Source: Sutterellaceae bacterium (lineage in GTDB: Bacteria > Pseudomonadota > Gammaproteobacteria > Burkholderiales > Burkholderiaceae_F). From it: a stretch of DNA of 10,643 bases. Location of the stretch: NCBI GenBank assembly GCA_030531135.1, contig JAUNOJ010000043.1, positions 1-10,643 on the forward strand, read 5' to 3'. Below, piece by piece: positions 1 through 5,676 of the stretch. Each line of letters begins with the position of its first letter. Position 1 is the first letter of the stretch. Below the pieces are notes generated by a model. The model was not told where the DNA came from. It saw only the letters and a list, made by a program, of their open reading frames with translations, and did not search any database. A program made the position numbers and the translations under genes.

Positions 1-14
1 CTGAGAAATTTCGT

Positions 15-20
15 TACAAT
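15..20 (+). promoter_or_regulatory. possible -10 element ahead of the SulP gene
   Basis: TACAAT matches the sigma-70 -10 consensus at five of six positions. Its -35 partner would lie at or before the window edge, so it cannot be confirmed. If used, it gives a leader of about 110 bases that contains the hairpin at 59-85. I found no better paired -35/-10 set between 21 and 138. Confidence 0.25.
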
Positions 21-58
21 TTTTTGTTAACTTGATTTTGCTCTGACGACGCGACAGT

Positions 59-85
59 CTTGTCGGCATTTTTTGCGCCGACAAG
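59..85. other. perfect 9-bp hairpin in the leader of the SulP gene
   Basis: CTTGTCGGC (59-67) pairs exactly with GCCGACAAG (77-85) around a nine-base T-rich loop. The T run lies in the loop and GC-rich sequence follows the stem, so it does not look like a standard intrinsic terminator. It lies 53 bases upstream of the SulP start codon. It could be a 5' leader structure or the 3' end structure of a gene left of the window; the sequence does not decide. Confidence 0.4.
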
Positions 86-138
86 GGCGCCACGCCGCCA
101 AGTAACGCTTTTGTTTTTCCGCACACTGCTCGAAAGCC

Positions 139-1875
139 ATGTCGTTTTTCACGTCAGCTAAAAAGATTGTCGGCAATCTGCCGATTCAGCCCTTCCGTCC
201 GATTACGGTCGATGCGCTTAAAAACTACAACATGCACCTGTTGGGGCGCGATATCAGCGCAGGCCTCACCGTGGGTATGGTTGCTCTGCCTTTGGCCATG
301 GCCTTCGGTATCGCCTCGGGCGTGCCGCCCGAAGCCGGCATCTACACGGCCATCATTGCGGGCTTTTTAATTTCGCTTTTGGGCGGTTGCCGCGTTCAAA
401 TCGGGGGGCCGGCCGGTGCTTTCATCGTCATCATCTACGGCATCATCGCCAATTACGGCATCGGCAATCTATTGCTTGCCACCGTCGGTTCGGGCGTGAT
501 CCTATTTTTGATGGGGCTATTTAAGCTCGGAAGTTTCATTCGATTTATTCCGGTTTCGATCGTCATCGGCTTTACCAACGGGATTGCCGTCTTGATTGCA
601 CTGAGCCAAGTCAAGGACTTTTTGGGCCTGTCGGTGGGCAAAATGCCGGCCGACTTCTTCAGCCAAATTCAAGCGTTGCTTTCTCACTTGGAAACGTTTA
701 ATCCGTATGCGTTCGGCGTGGCTATCGTGAGCTTTTTGGTGGTGAAATTCTGGCCCAAGGGCTACGCCATGGGCGGTTACGCCTGGAAGCGGTGGCTTGC
801 GCATTTGCCGGGTACCGTAGTCGTACTCGTGGGCTCGACCGTGGTGGTTTCTTTATTTAACCTGCCGGTTGAAACCATCGGCTCCAAATTCGGCGGCATT
901 CCGCAAACGTTGCCTACGCTGACAATGCCCGATTTTTCTTGGGACGGCTTTAGAAACCTGATCGGTCCGATGTTTACGATTGCCTTGTTGGGTGCCATCG
1001 AAAGCTTGTTATGCGCACGTGTAGCCGACGCCATGACCGACGATCGTCACGATCCCAATCAGGAATTGATGGGGCAAGGCGTTGCCAATTTCATCGTGCC
1101 GTTTTTCGGCGGCATTCCGGCCACCGGCACCATCGCACGTACCGTCACCAATATCAAGAGCGGGGCGGCGAGCCCCATTGCCGGTCTTGTTCACGCCTTG
1201 ACGCTTTTGGCGGTGATTTTGGTGGCTGCCCCCTTGGCTTCGAACATTCCCCTGGCAGCGCTCGCGGCCATTTTGATGTTCGTAGCTTGGAACATGGGTA
1301 ACTGGGCCGAATTCCGTCGCTTGCGTCAAATGACCATGAGCTACAAGTGCACGCTGGTGATCACGTTCCTTTTGACGGTGATCTTCGACCTGACGGTGGC
1401 CGTGGAAGTGGGCTTGGTGGTTTCCTGCATCTTCTTTATCTATCGCATGAACACGTTGACGCGCGTCGTGCCGCAGACCCTGCCCTTTAATATGCCGGCC
1501 GGCATCGAATGCTGGAAGTTGACGGGTGCATTGTTCTTCGGTTCGGTGAGCAAGCTTGAAACCGTCACTGACCCCAAGCGCATTACGGATAAAAACGCCT
1601 CCAAGGTGGTGATTTTGGACTGCACCGATTTGCTCAACATCGACAACTCGGCCATGGACATTCTCACGGTCTTTATCCGTGCCTTGAAACGTCGCAATCA
1701 CGAACTGTTGATTGTCGGGGCCACGGGGCACCCCTTAAAACAGTTGGAACGCACCGGCATTACGAAAATGCTCGGCAAAAACATGTTGCCCGATATGGCC
1801 TTTGCCGAACATCGTGCCCGCGAATTGATCGTGGAAATCGAATCCAAGGAAACGAGCGGCAAACCGACAATCTGA
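139..1875 (+). CDS. SulP/SLC26-family anion or C4-dicarboxylate transporter with C-terminal STAS domain (DauA-like)
   Basis: Inner-membrane secondary transporter of 578 residues, the usual SulP length. Residues about 38-440 form the multi-helix transport domain. It opens with the family motif region around PLAMAFGIASG (51-61), followed by a Gly/Pro-rich QIGGPAGAF (88-95) that matches the substrate-site helix. GAIESLLCARVADAMT (285-300) carries the conserved acidic residue E288, and GGIPATGTIARTVTNI (324-339) follows. These blocks resemble E. coli DauA (YchM), a succinate transporter, more than plant-type sulfate carriers. Residues about 454-570 are a STAS domain, with the NIDNSAMDIL core at 500-509 and S504 at the position that is phosphorylated in anti-sigma antagonists. 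Substrate cannot be read from sequence: sulfate, bicarbonate and C4-dicarboxylates all remain possible. The ATG at 139 has only a weak purine-rich site (CGAAAG) before it, but family alignment supports this start. No neighbour is co-oriented, so it appears monocistronic. Confidence 0.9.
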   Translation: MSFFTSAKKIVGNLPIQPFRPITVDALKNYNMHLLGRDISAGLTVGMVALPLAMAFGIASGVPPEAGIYTAIIAGFLISLLGGCRVQIGGPAGAFIVIIYGIIANYGIGNLLLATVGSGVILFLMGLFKLGSFIRFIPVSIVIGFTNGIAVLIALSQVKDFLGLSVGKMPADFFSQIQALLSHLETFNPYAFGVAIVSFLVVKFWPKGYAMGGYAWKRWLAHLPGTVVVLVGSTVVVSLFNLPVETIGSKFGGIPQTLPTLTMPDFSWDGFRNLIGPMFTIALLGAIESLLCARVADAMTDDRHDPNQELMGQGVANFIVPFFGGIPATGTIARTVTNIKSGAASPIAGLVHALTLLAVILVAAPLASNIPLAALAAILMFVAWNMGNWAEFRRLRQMTMSYKCTLVITFLLTVIFDLTVAVEVGLVVSCIFFIYRMNTLTRVVPQTLPFNMPAGIECWKLTGALFFGSVSKLETVTDPKRITDKNASKVVILDCTDLLNIDNSAMDILTVFIRALKRRNHELLIVGATGHPLKQLERTGITKMLGKNMLPDMAFAEHRARELIVEIESKETSGKPTI

Positions 1876-1891
1876 TCGGTTCCCGCCTGAG

Positions 1892-1928
1892 AAAAAGCGC
1901 AGAAGTCGGAAGTCTTCTGCGCTTTTTT
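1892..1928. terminator. bidirectional intrinsic terminator between convergent SulP and kinase genes
   Basis: AGCGCAGAAG (1896-1905) pairs with CTTCTGCGCT (1914-1923). A run of T (1923-1928) follows on the plus strand, and a matching run of A (1892-1896) gives the T tract on the minus strand. It starts 17 bases after the SulP stop and ends two bases before the kinase stop, so it can end both convergent transcripts. Confidence 0.9.
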
Positions 1929-1929
1929 G

Positions 1930-2238
1930 TTATTGGGCAACAGGCATCGTAAGCGTGACTGCCAACCCGGTTTTGGCCTGAGTATCCGTCCAATCGAGTT
2001 TGAGACCGACATTGTTGCGCTCGGCAATGGTCTTACAAATGGCAAGTCCCAGCCCCGTACCCGAAGCCTTCGTACCCAAAATACGGTAGAAGGGATCAAA
2101 GACGCGTTCTCTTTGCTCTTCGGCAATCCCGGGGCCCGTATCGGCAATGCGAAGAATCACGCGCCTGTCTTGCCGGCTGACGCTCATCGAAACGGTGCCG
2201 TTTTCAGGCGTGTAGTTCACGGCATTGTGCAGAAGATT
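1930..2238 (-). pseudogene. 3' part of the interrupted kinase: HATPase_c ATP-binding domain
   Basis: In the same frame as the upstream part, directly after the TGA. In whole-protein numbering it holds the N-box NLLHNA (399-404), the G1 box DTGPGI (431-436), the F-box FDPFYR (445-450) and the G2 box GTGLGLAIC (458-466), all with canonical residues. The only nearby start-like codon is a GTG at 2220, after the two N-box asparagines. Re-initiation there would therefore yield a domain lacking the Mg-coordinating Asn. A functional kinase would need read-through of the TGA, or the base must be an error. The final codon TAA lies two bases from the shared terminator. Confidence 0.75.
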
Positions 2239-3432
2239 TCAAACCAAAGTCGCCACATCATCCGACCTCAATTGCACATCGACGGTTTCAAAGCCGGCAG
2301 AGTCGAAACCTTCCACATCCAGTGCAATGTTTTTTTGCTGCGCAACCCAATAAAGATCTTCCAAAACACCGGTGACCGTCTGCAAACAATTGGCCTTGTG
2401 CTGGCCGACGACGGCTTCTTCTTGGGCTTGCGCGCGCTTTAGGGCCAACATCTGAGAAATCATGTTGGTGGCTCGCTCAAGCGCTCGTTTGAGTTCTTCG
2501 ACTTTGTCTCGCACTTCGGGCGTCAAATCCATGTCCGAGAGTCTCTCGACCTGAAGATTCAACACCGTCATGGGCGTTCGCAATTCGTGCGCGGCGTCTG
2601 CCACAAACCTCGCTTCGCGGCGACGCAAATCCGAAACACGCGACAACAGCCGATTGACGGCCTGAACCATCGCTTGGACTTCACGCGGAATACCCGCCGT
2701 TTCCAAAGGCGTCAAATCGTCGCCCTTTCTGGCATTGACTTCGTCTTCAAACTTTTGCAAGGGTTTCAGAGCCCGCCACAGCGCAAACAGCAGCACCAAA
2801 AGCATGACGGGCGCCAGAATCAAAATCGGTGCAGCCGACGTCAGTGCGGAGGCCAAAATGGCATTGTTGCGCTCTTTCAAACGTTGACCTGCCGCCACAT
2901 GCGTGCCGTCTTTCAACGTTCGCAAATAAATGCGATGCGGTTCGTTAAAAATATTGACCGTGTGCGCCCCGTCCGTATAGCTTTGGTTAAAAGTCACGCC
3001 CACGGCTCGGCCGCGTTTGTGCAAAAGTCGCACCAAAACGGTTTCTCCGGCATTGACCATAGCGGAGTGATGATCGTCGTCCAACTCGTAACTGTCTTCA
3101 AAGGTGTCGTCGTCCATCGTCAAGGCGGCCTGATCGGATGCTTCGATACTCGTGCCGAATTTCGACCCCGGTCCGTAAAACCCGCCCGTCGTCAGTTCTT
3201 TGATGCGGTCTTTGTACTTTTGCTGCACCACGTCGCGCGACAAAATCCCCACCACCTCTTTGAGGACGTCGTCTTGCACTTCGGTGGCACGCTCGTAGCC
3301 GATGGCAAAGCTGCCGATGGCCGTCACTACGCAAAAACCCGCCAATGTGGCCGAGCACCAAACCAGAGCTCGACGCACCAACGACGGGTTTTGAGACGGC
3401 GCTTCTCTGCGCTTTTTTCCAAGATTAAACAT
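2239..3432 (-). CDS. 5' part of the interrupted kinase: sensor, HAMP-like linker and dimerisation/phosphoacceptor domain
   Basis: As the sequence stands this frame makes 397 residues. A first transmembrane helix lies at about 23-45 and a second at about 192-218, enclosing a periplasmic domain of about 145 residues. That domain contains a strongly acidic stretch (107-120) ending in two histidines (H121, H122), a candidate cation-sensing site. A HAMP-like linker follows (about 219-272), then the dimerisation domain with the phosphoacceptor motif AHELRTP, H282. The product stops before the N-box, so it lacks the whole ATP-binding domain and could not autophosphorylate alone. It could in principle still dimerise and keep some phosphatase activity through the H-box region, but this is speculative. 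An in-frame upstream Met 13 codons earlier (3471) exists, but it lies deep inside the regulator gene and is less likely as start. Confidence 0.75.
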   Translation of the reverse strand: MFNLGKKRREAPSQNPSLVRRALVWCSATLAGFCVVTAIGSFAIGYERATEVQDDVLKEVVGILSRDVVQQKYKDRIKELTTGGFYGPGSKFGTSIEASDQAALTMDDDTFEDSYELDDDHHSAMVNAGETVLVRLLHKRGRAVGVTFNQSYTDGAHTVNIFNEPHRIYLRTLKDGTHVAAGQRLKERNNAILASALTSAAPILILAPVMLLVLLFALWRALKPLQKFEDEVNARKGDDLTPLETAGIPREVQAMVQAVNRLLSRVSDLRRREARFVADAAHELRTPMTVLNLQVERLSDMDLTPEVRDKVEELKRALERATNMISQMLALKRAQAQEEAVVGQHKANCLQTVTGVLEDLYWVAQQKNIALDVEGFDSAGFETVDVQLRSDDVATLV

Positions 3433-4126
3433 GTTTGGCCTTTTGCACCATCCAGCCCAATCCGCGCACATTGCCGATGGTTTGTGCCCCGAGTTTTTTG
3501 CGAAGCCCGTGAATGATGAATTCCAGTGCGTTACTTTCCGGCATCTCGTCGTTGCCGTAGAGACGGTCTTCCAGCGTGGCTCGACTCAAAATGGCGCCCG
3601 GGCGCGTGAGTAGCGCTTCCATCAAATCGTATTCGCGGCGAGATAGCGCAATTTCGTTTTCAACGCCCTCGCGCTTGACGACGATCGTTTTGGTTTCGCA
3701 ATTGAGCGTCAACTCGCCGTTGGACAGGGTTTTTCCACCGGAGCTTTGCGATCCGCCGCCGCGACGACGCAAAACCGCTCGCATACGCGCCAAGAGTTCG
3801 GAAATATGAAAAGGTTTGAGGATATAGTCGTCGGCACCGGCATCCAAGCCTGCCAGACGATCGTCGAGCCCGTCGCGCGCGGTCAAAATAATGACGGGAG
3901 TCGTCGCATCCTTTTGGCGAAGCTCGGTTAAAACGCTCATGCCGTCTTTGCCGGGCAACCCCAAGTCCACAAGCACCATGTCGAAATGCCCTTGCGAGAG
4001 AAAGCCTGTGGCTTCCCAACCGCTTTGCGCCCAATCGACCGTTGCGCCCGCTTCGACAAGTGCCTCTTTGACAACCTGTGCGATCATGGGATCGTCTTCC
4101 ACCAAAAGCACCGAATTTTCCGTCAT
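3425..4126 (-). CDS. OmpR/PhoB-family response regulator (QseB/PmrA-like)
   Basis: Cytoplasmic DNA-binding regulator of 233 residues. The receiver domain (about 4-118) has the acidic pair D11/D12, phosphoacceptor D54 in VLVDLGLPG, switch T82 and invariant K104 in KPF. A Gly/Ser-rich linker (123-131) leads to a winged-helix effector domain (about 135-230) with the recognition-helix region SNALEFIIHGLRKKLG and the terminal wing VRGLGWM. The partner is the overlapping kinase gene downstream, whose integrity is doubtful, so this regulator may now be orphaned or fed by another kinase or small phosphodonor. GAGAGG about five bases before the ATG is the ribosome-binding site. The gene follows ygiW across an 85-base gap that contains a terminator-like hairpin. 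Orthology to QseB is inferred from gene order and class, not from a specific signature. Confidence 0.93.
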   Translation of the reverse strand: MTENSVLLVEDDPMIAQVVKEALVEAGATVDWAQSGWEATGFLSQGHFDMVLVDLGLPGKDGMSVLTELRQKDATTPVIILTARDGLDDRLAGLDAGADDYILKPFHISELLARMRAVLRRRGGGSQSSGGKTLSNGELTLNCETKTIVVKREGVENEIALSRREYDLMEALLTRPGAILSRATLEDRLYGNDEMPESNALEFIIHGLRKKLGAQTIGNVRGLGWMVQKAKHV

Positions 4127-4149
4127 ATTGACCTCTCAAACCGCACATC

Positions 4150-4187
4150 GACAAAAACCCGCCCCGCTGTCGGGATGGGTTTTCGTC
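4150..4187 (-). terminator. terminator-like hairpin between ygiW and the response regulator gene (possible attenuator)
   Basis: Read on the minus strand, GAAAACCC-AT-CCC pairs with GGG-C-GGGTTTT around a short loop, with GAC/GTC closing beyond one mismatch. The 3' arm ends in five T. It lies 25 bases after the ygiW stop and 23 bases before the regulator start. No plus-strand gene ends here, so it acts on ygiW transcripts. Partial read-through would give more ygiW mRNA than regulator/kinase mRNA. Confidence 0.7.
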
Positions 4188-4211
4188 AACGCTAATACCG
4201 TTTTTTTATTC

Positions 4212-4571
4212 TTAACGAATAATAGTCAAACGATACACGTCAACTTCGTCGGGATCCATAAAATCTTTTTCGAATTCGCCTTCGATGCGAATCTTGGTCT
4301 TGGAATCCACGCGCTGACCGGCAAAAATTCTGTCGTCGATTTCAACGAGAACGGTGCCCGTGGTATCTTGGAAGGTGTACTTGTCGTGCTTGACCTGATT
4401 GACGAGGTACCCTTCCAAAACGACCATCTGATCGTCTCTGGCCGTGTCTTTCATCTGCTGAACGGTCCAGATGCTGTTCGGAGCATTGTTCACGAACTGA
4501 GCCTGAGCGATACCGGCACCGAAAACGGCGGTCATGGAGGCAAGAGCGGCAAACTTTTGAATGGCTTTCAT
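4212..4571 (-). CDS. ygiW: YgiW/YdeI-family secreted bacterial OB-fold (BOF) stress protein
   Basis: Small periplasmic protein of 119 residues. Residues 1-24 form a classic signal peptide (MKAIQKFAA..., hydrophobic core, cleavage after AQA). The rest (about 36-119) is the BOF domain: it begins with the WTVQQMKDTARDDQMVVLEG block and continues through the YTFQDTTGTVLVEIDD strand pair to the terminal VYRLTIIR strand. Family members such as YgiW and YdeI of enterics are linked to peroxide, cadmium and antimicrobial-peptide tolerance. In several Gram-negatives ygiW lies directly ahead of qseB-qseC, exactly the order seen here. Two ATG codons occur in tandem (4574 and 4571). AGGAG at 4578-4582 is three bases from the first and six from the second, so I choose the second. 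The neighbouring hairpin suggests its transcript may often end before the regulator. Confidence 0.9.
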   Translation of the reverse strand: MKAIQKFAALASMTAVFGAGIAQAQFVNNAPNSIWTVQQMKDTARDDQMVVLEGYLVNQVKHDKYTFQDTTGTVLVEIDDRIFAGQRVDSKTKIRIEGEFEKDFMDPDEVDVYRLTIIR

Positions 4572-4743
4572 CATTTTCTCCTAGAAAAAATTTCCAATTC
4601 ACTTGCGGTCTTCTTTGCTTGTTGCTTTTGCGCTTTACTTTGAAAACCGCTTTTTGATGGTGTCAGTTTATGCCGCACTTCTTAGTCAATACATAGTGAA
4701 AAAAACGTCGATTTTGCCCCTCAATCGGCTTACAACCCCAGGG

Positions 4744-4771
4744 TTGACACGGGATTTCGGCAATCTAATAG
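4744..4771 (+). promoter_or_regulatory. possible sigma-70 promoter for the DsbC-like/synthetase pair
   Basis: The -35 box TTGACA (4744-4749) is a perfect match. With a 16-base spacer the -10 would be TAATAG (4766-4771), which is poor; TCTAAT (4764-4769) fits the consensus better but leaves only 14 bases. The leader to the chosen start at 4921 would be about 140 bases. Confidence 0.35.
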
Positions 4772-4815
4772 TCAGCTAAGCAAGTCTGTGCTTATGTTTC
4801 AAATTGTTTCCGTCA

Positions 4816-4827
4816 GCCGATATCGGC
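4816..4827. repeat. 12-bp perfect palindrome in the DsbC-like gene leader
   Basis: GCCGATATCGGC reads the same on both strands. It lies about 45 bases downstream of the candidate promoter and about 93 bases before the start codon. It could be an operator or a small RNA hairpin. A single copy of this length in 10.6 kb can also arise by chance. Confidence 0.35.
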
Positions 4828-4920
4828 CGAAGGTCGGATTTTTCGGGCGATGTTTTTCGGTGTTGCCCTTGGTAAACTTACGAAATTGTGCCAACTTTGT
4901 CTTTAGAGTGCTTTTCATTC

Positions 4921-5640
4921 ATGCAACTCAAACCTTTTATGACCGCCGCGGCCGTTGCCGCAACACTTTTTTCGGCAACCGTTGTCACGGCGGCCCCCAA
5001 TACCGATGCCGAGCGTATTTCGGCCAAGATCGTTTCCATGATGGGTGTTCAGCCCGACAGCGTGCGTCCGGCACCCGTGGCCGGTCTCTATGAAGTGGTG
5101 ATCAATCGCTCGCGCGTGTTTTATGTTGATGCCAATGCCAAGTATCTGATTGCCGGGCGCATTTTCGATGCCGCCACCGAAACCGACTTGACGGCGCAAC
5201 GCGTCGAGGAACTCTCCCGCATCGACTGGAAGGAATTGCCTTTAAACGACGCCATTAAAGTCGTCTACGGCAAGGGAGAACGCAAGGTTGCCGTCTTTAC
5301 CGATGCCAAGTGCACCTACTGCCGCATTCTGGAAAAGAGCTTGCGCGACATCGGCAACGTCACCGTCTACAACTTCATGTACCCGATTCTCAACTCTCGC
5401 GAAATGGCGCGCGACATCGTTTGTGCAAAGGATCCGGCCAAGGCTTTTCAGGAACACATGCTCGAAGGACGCGATCCGGCCGTCAACCGTTGCGATACGG
5501 CCGTTTTGGATCGCAACCTCGAACTCGGCCAGAAATTCAGCCTTACGGGTACGCCTGCCATCATCTTTGCCGACGGTACGAAATTTACGGGCGCCATGCC
5601 CGTCGACGATCTGCGTCAGGCACTGGACTCCATTCGCTAA
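4921..5640 (+). CDS. DsbC/DsbG-family periplasmic thiol:disulfide interchange protein (disulfide isomerase)
   Basis: Exported protein of 239 residues, close to E. coli DsbC (236). Residues 1-25 are a signal peptide (hydrophobic AAAVAATLF core, VVTAA cleavage region). The N-terminal dimerisation domain spans about 26-95 and a linker helix leads to a thioredoxin fold (about 115-239). The active site is CTYC at 131-134 (E. coli DsbC has CGYC). The cis-proline loop is T211-P212, and C168/C191 match the second, structural disulfide of DsbC. The family shuffles wrong disulfides in the periplasm and is kept reduced by DsbD, which is not in this window. I choose ATG 4921 over an in-frame GTG at 4888 because it starts exactly at a well-formed signal peptide. 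Its Shine-Dalgarno is weak (AGAGTG). The next gene starts 36 bases downstream, so the two are probably co-transcribed although no functional link is obvious. Confidence 0.9.
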   Translation: MQLKPFMTAAAVAATLFSATVVTAAPNTDAERISAKIVSMMGVQPDSVRPAPVAGLYEVVINRSRVFYVDANAKYLIAGRIFDAATETDLTAQRVEELSRIDWKELPLNDAIKVVYGKGERKVAVFTDAKCTYCRILEKSLRDIGNVTVYNFMYPILNSREMARDIVCAKDPAKAFQEHMLEGRDPAVNRCDTAVLDRNLELGQKFSLTGTPAIIFADGTKFTGAMPVDDLRQALDSIR

Positions 5641-5676
5641 CCAAGAATTTGAAACCAACTCTAGGAGTGACACTTC

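Larger units (their letters stand above)
1930..3432 (-). pseudogene. QseC-like sensor histidine kinase gene interrupted by an in-frame TGA (whole locus)
   Basis: Read through, the locus encodes a 500-residue inner-membrane sensor kinase of normal length and domain order. The reading frame is continuous on both sides of a single TGA (codon 398, bases 2239-2241): residues before it end VATLV and those after begin NLLHNA. Homologues typically have Arg or another amino acid at this place, and CGA to TGA is one transition, so a recent point nonsense mutation (or a base-call error) is the simplest explanation. All motifs beyond the stop are intact, which argues against long decay. The start ATG at 3432 overlaps the response-regulator stop by 8 bases (ATGTTTAA), a sign of translational coupling, and AAAGG lies six bases upstream of it. 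The QseC-like assignment rests on the H-box surroundings (SDAAHELR-type), the paired OmpR-class regulator and the adjacent ygiW. The exact ligand and orthology (QseC, PmrB or another) are not resolved. Confidence 0.8.
4572..4920. promoter_or_regulatory. divergent regulatory gap between ygiW and the DsbC-like gene
   Basis: This 349-base AT-richer stretch has no credible gene on either strand; a 101-codon plus frame over its right half is a shadow of the DsbC-like gene. It must hold the promoters of the ygiW operon (leftward) and of the DsbC-like gene (rightward). I see a -35-like TTGACA at 4744-4749, a 12-bp palindrome at 4816-4827 and the strong AGGAG for ygiW at 4578-4582. No convincing paired promoter for ygiW was found: TTGACT is present on the minus strand near 4681-4686, but without a good -10 at 16-18 bases. 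Confidence 0.6.

Noticed and set aside
1009..1731. 240-codon minus-strand frame inside the SulP gene
   Set aside because: It is opposite a complete transporter with STAS domain and its composition (His/Gln/Arg-rich) is typical of an antisense shadow.
2239..2241. TGA read as selenocysteine or tryptophan
   Set aside because: Other genes here use TGG for Trp and TGA as a true stop (SulP at 1873-1875). No catalytic reason exists for selenocysteine before an N-box, and I see no obvious selenocysteine-insertion hairpin directly after the codon.
2587..3516. 309-codon plus-strand frame opposite the sensor kinase
   Set aside because: The minus strand encodes recognisable H-box and sensor domains here. 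The plus frame stays open only through codon bias and gives no domain.
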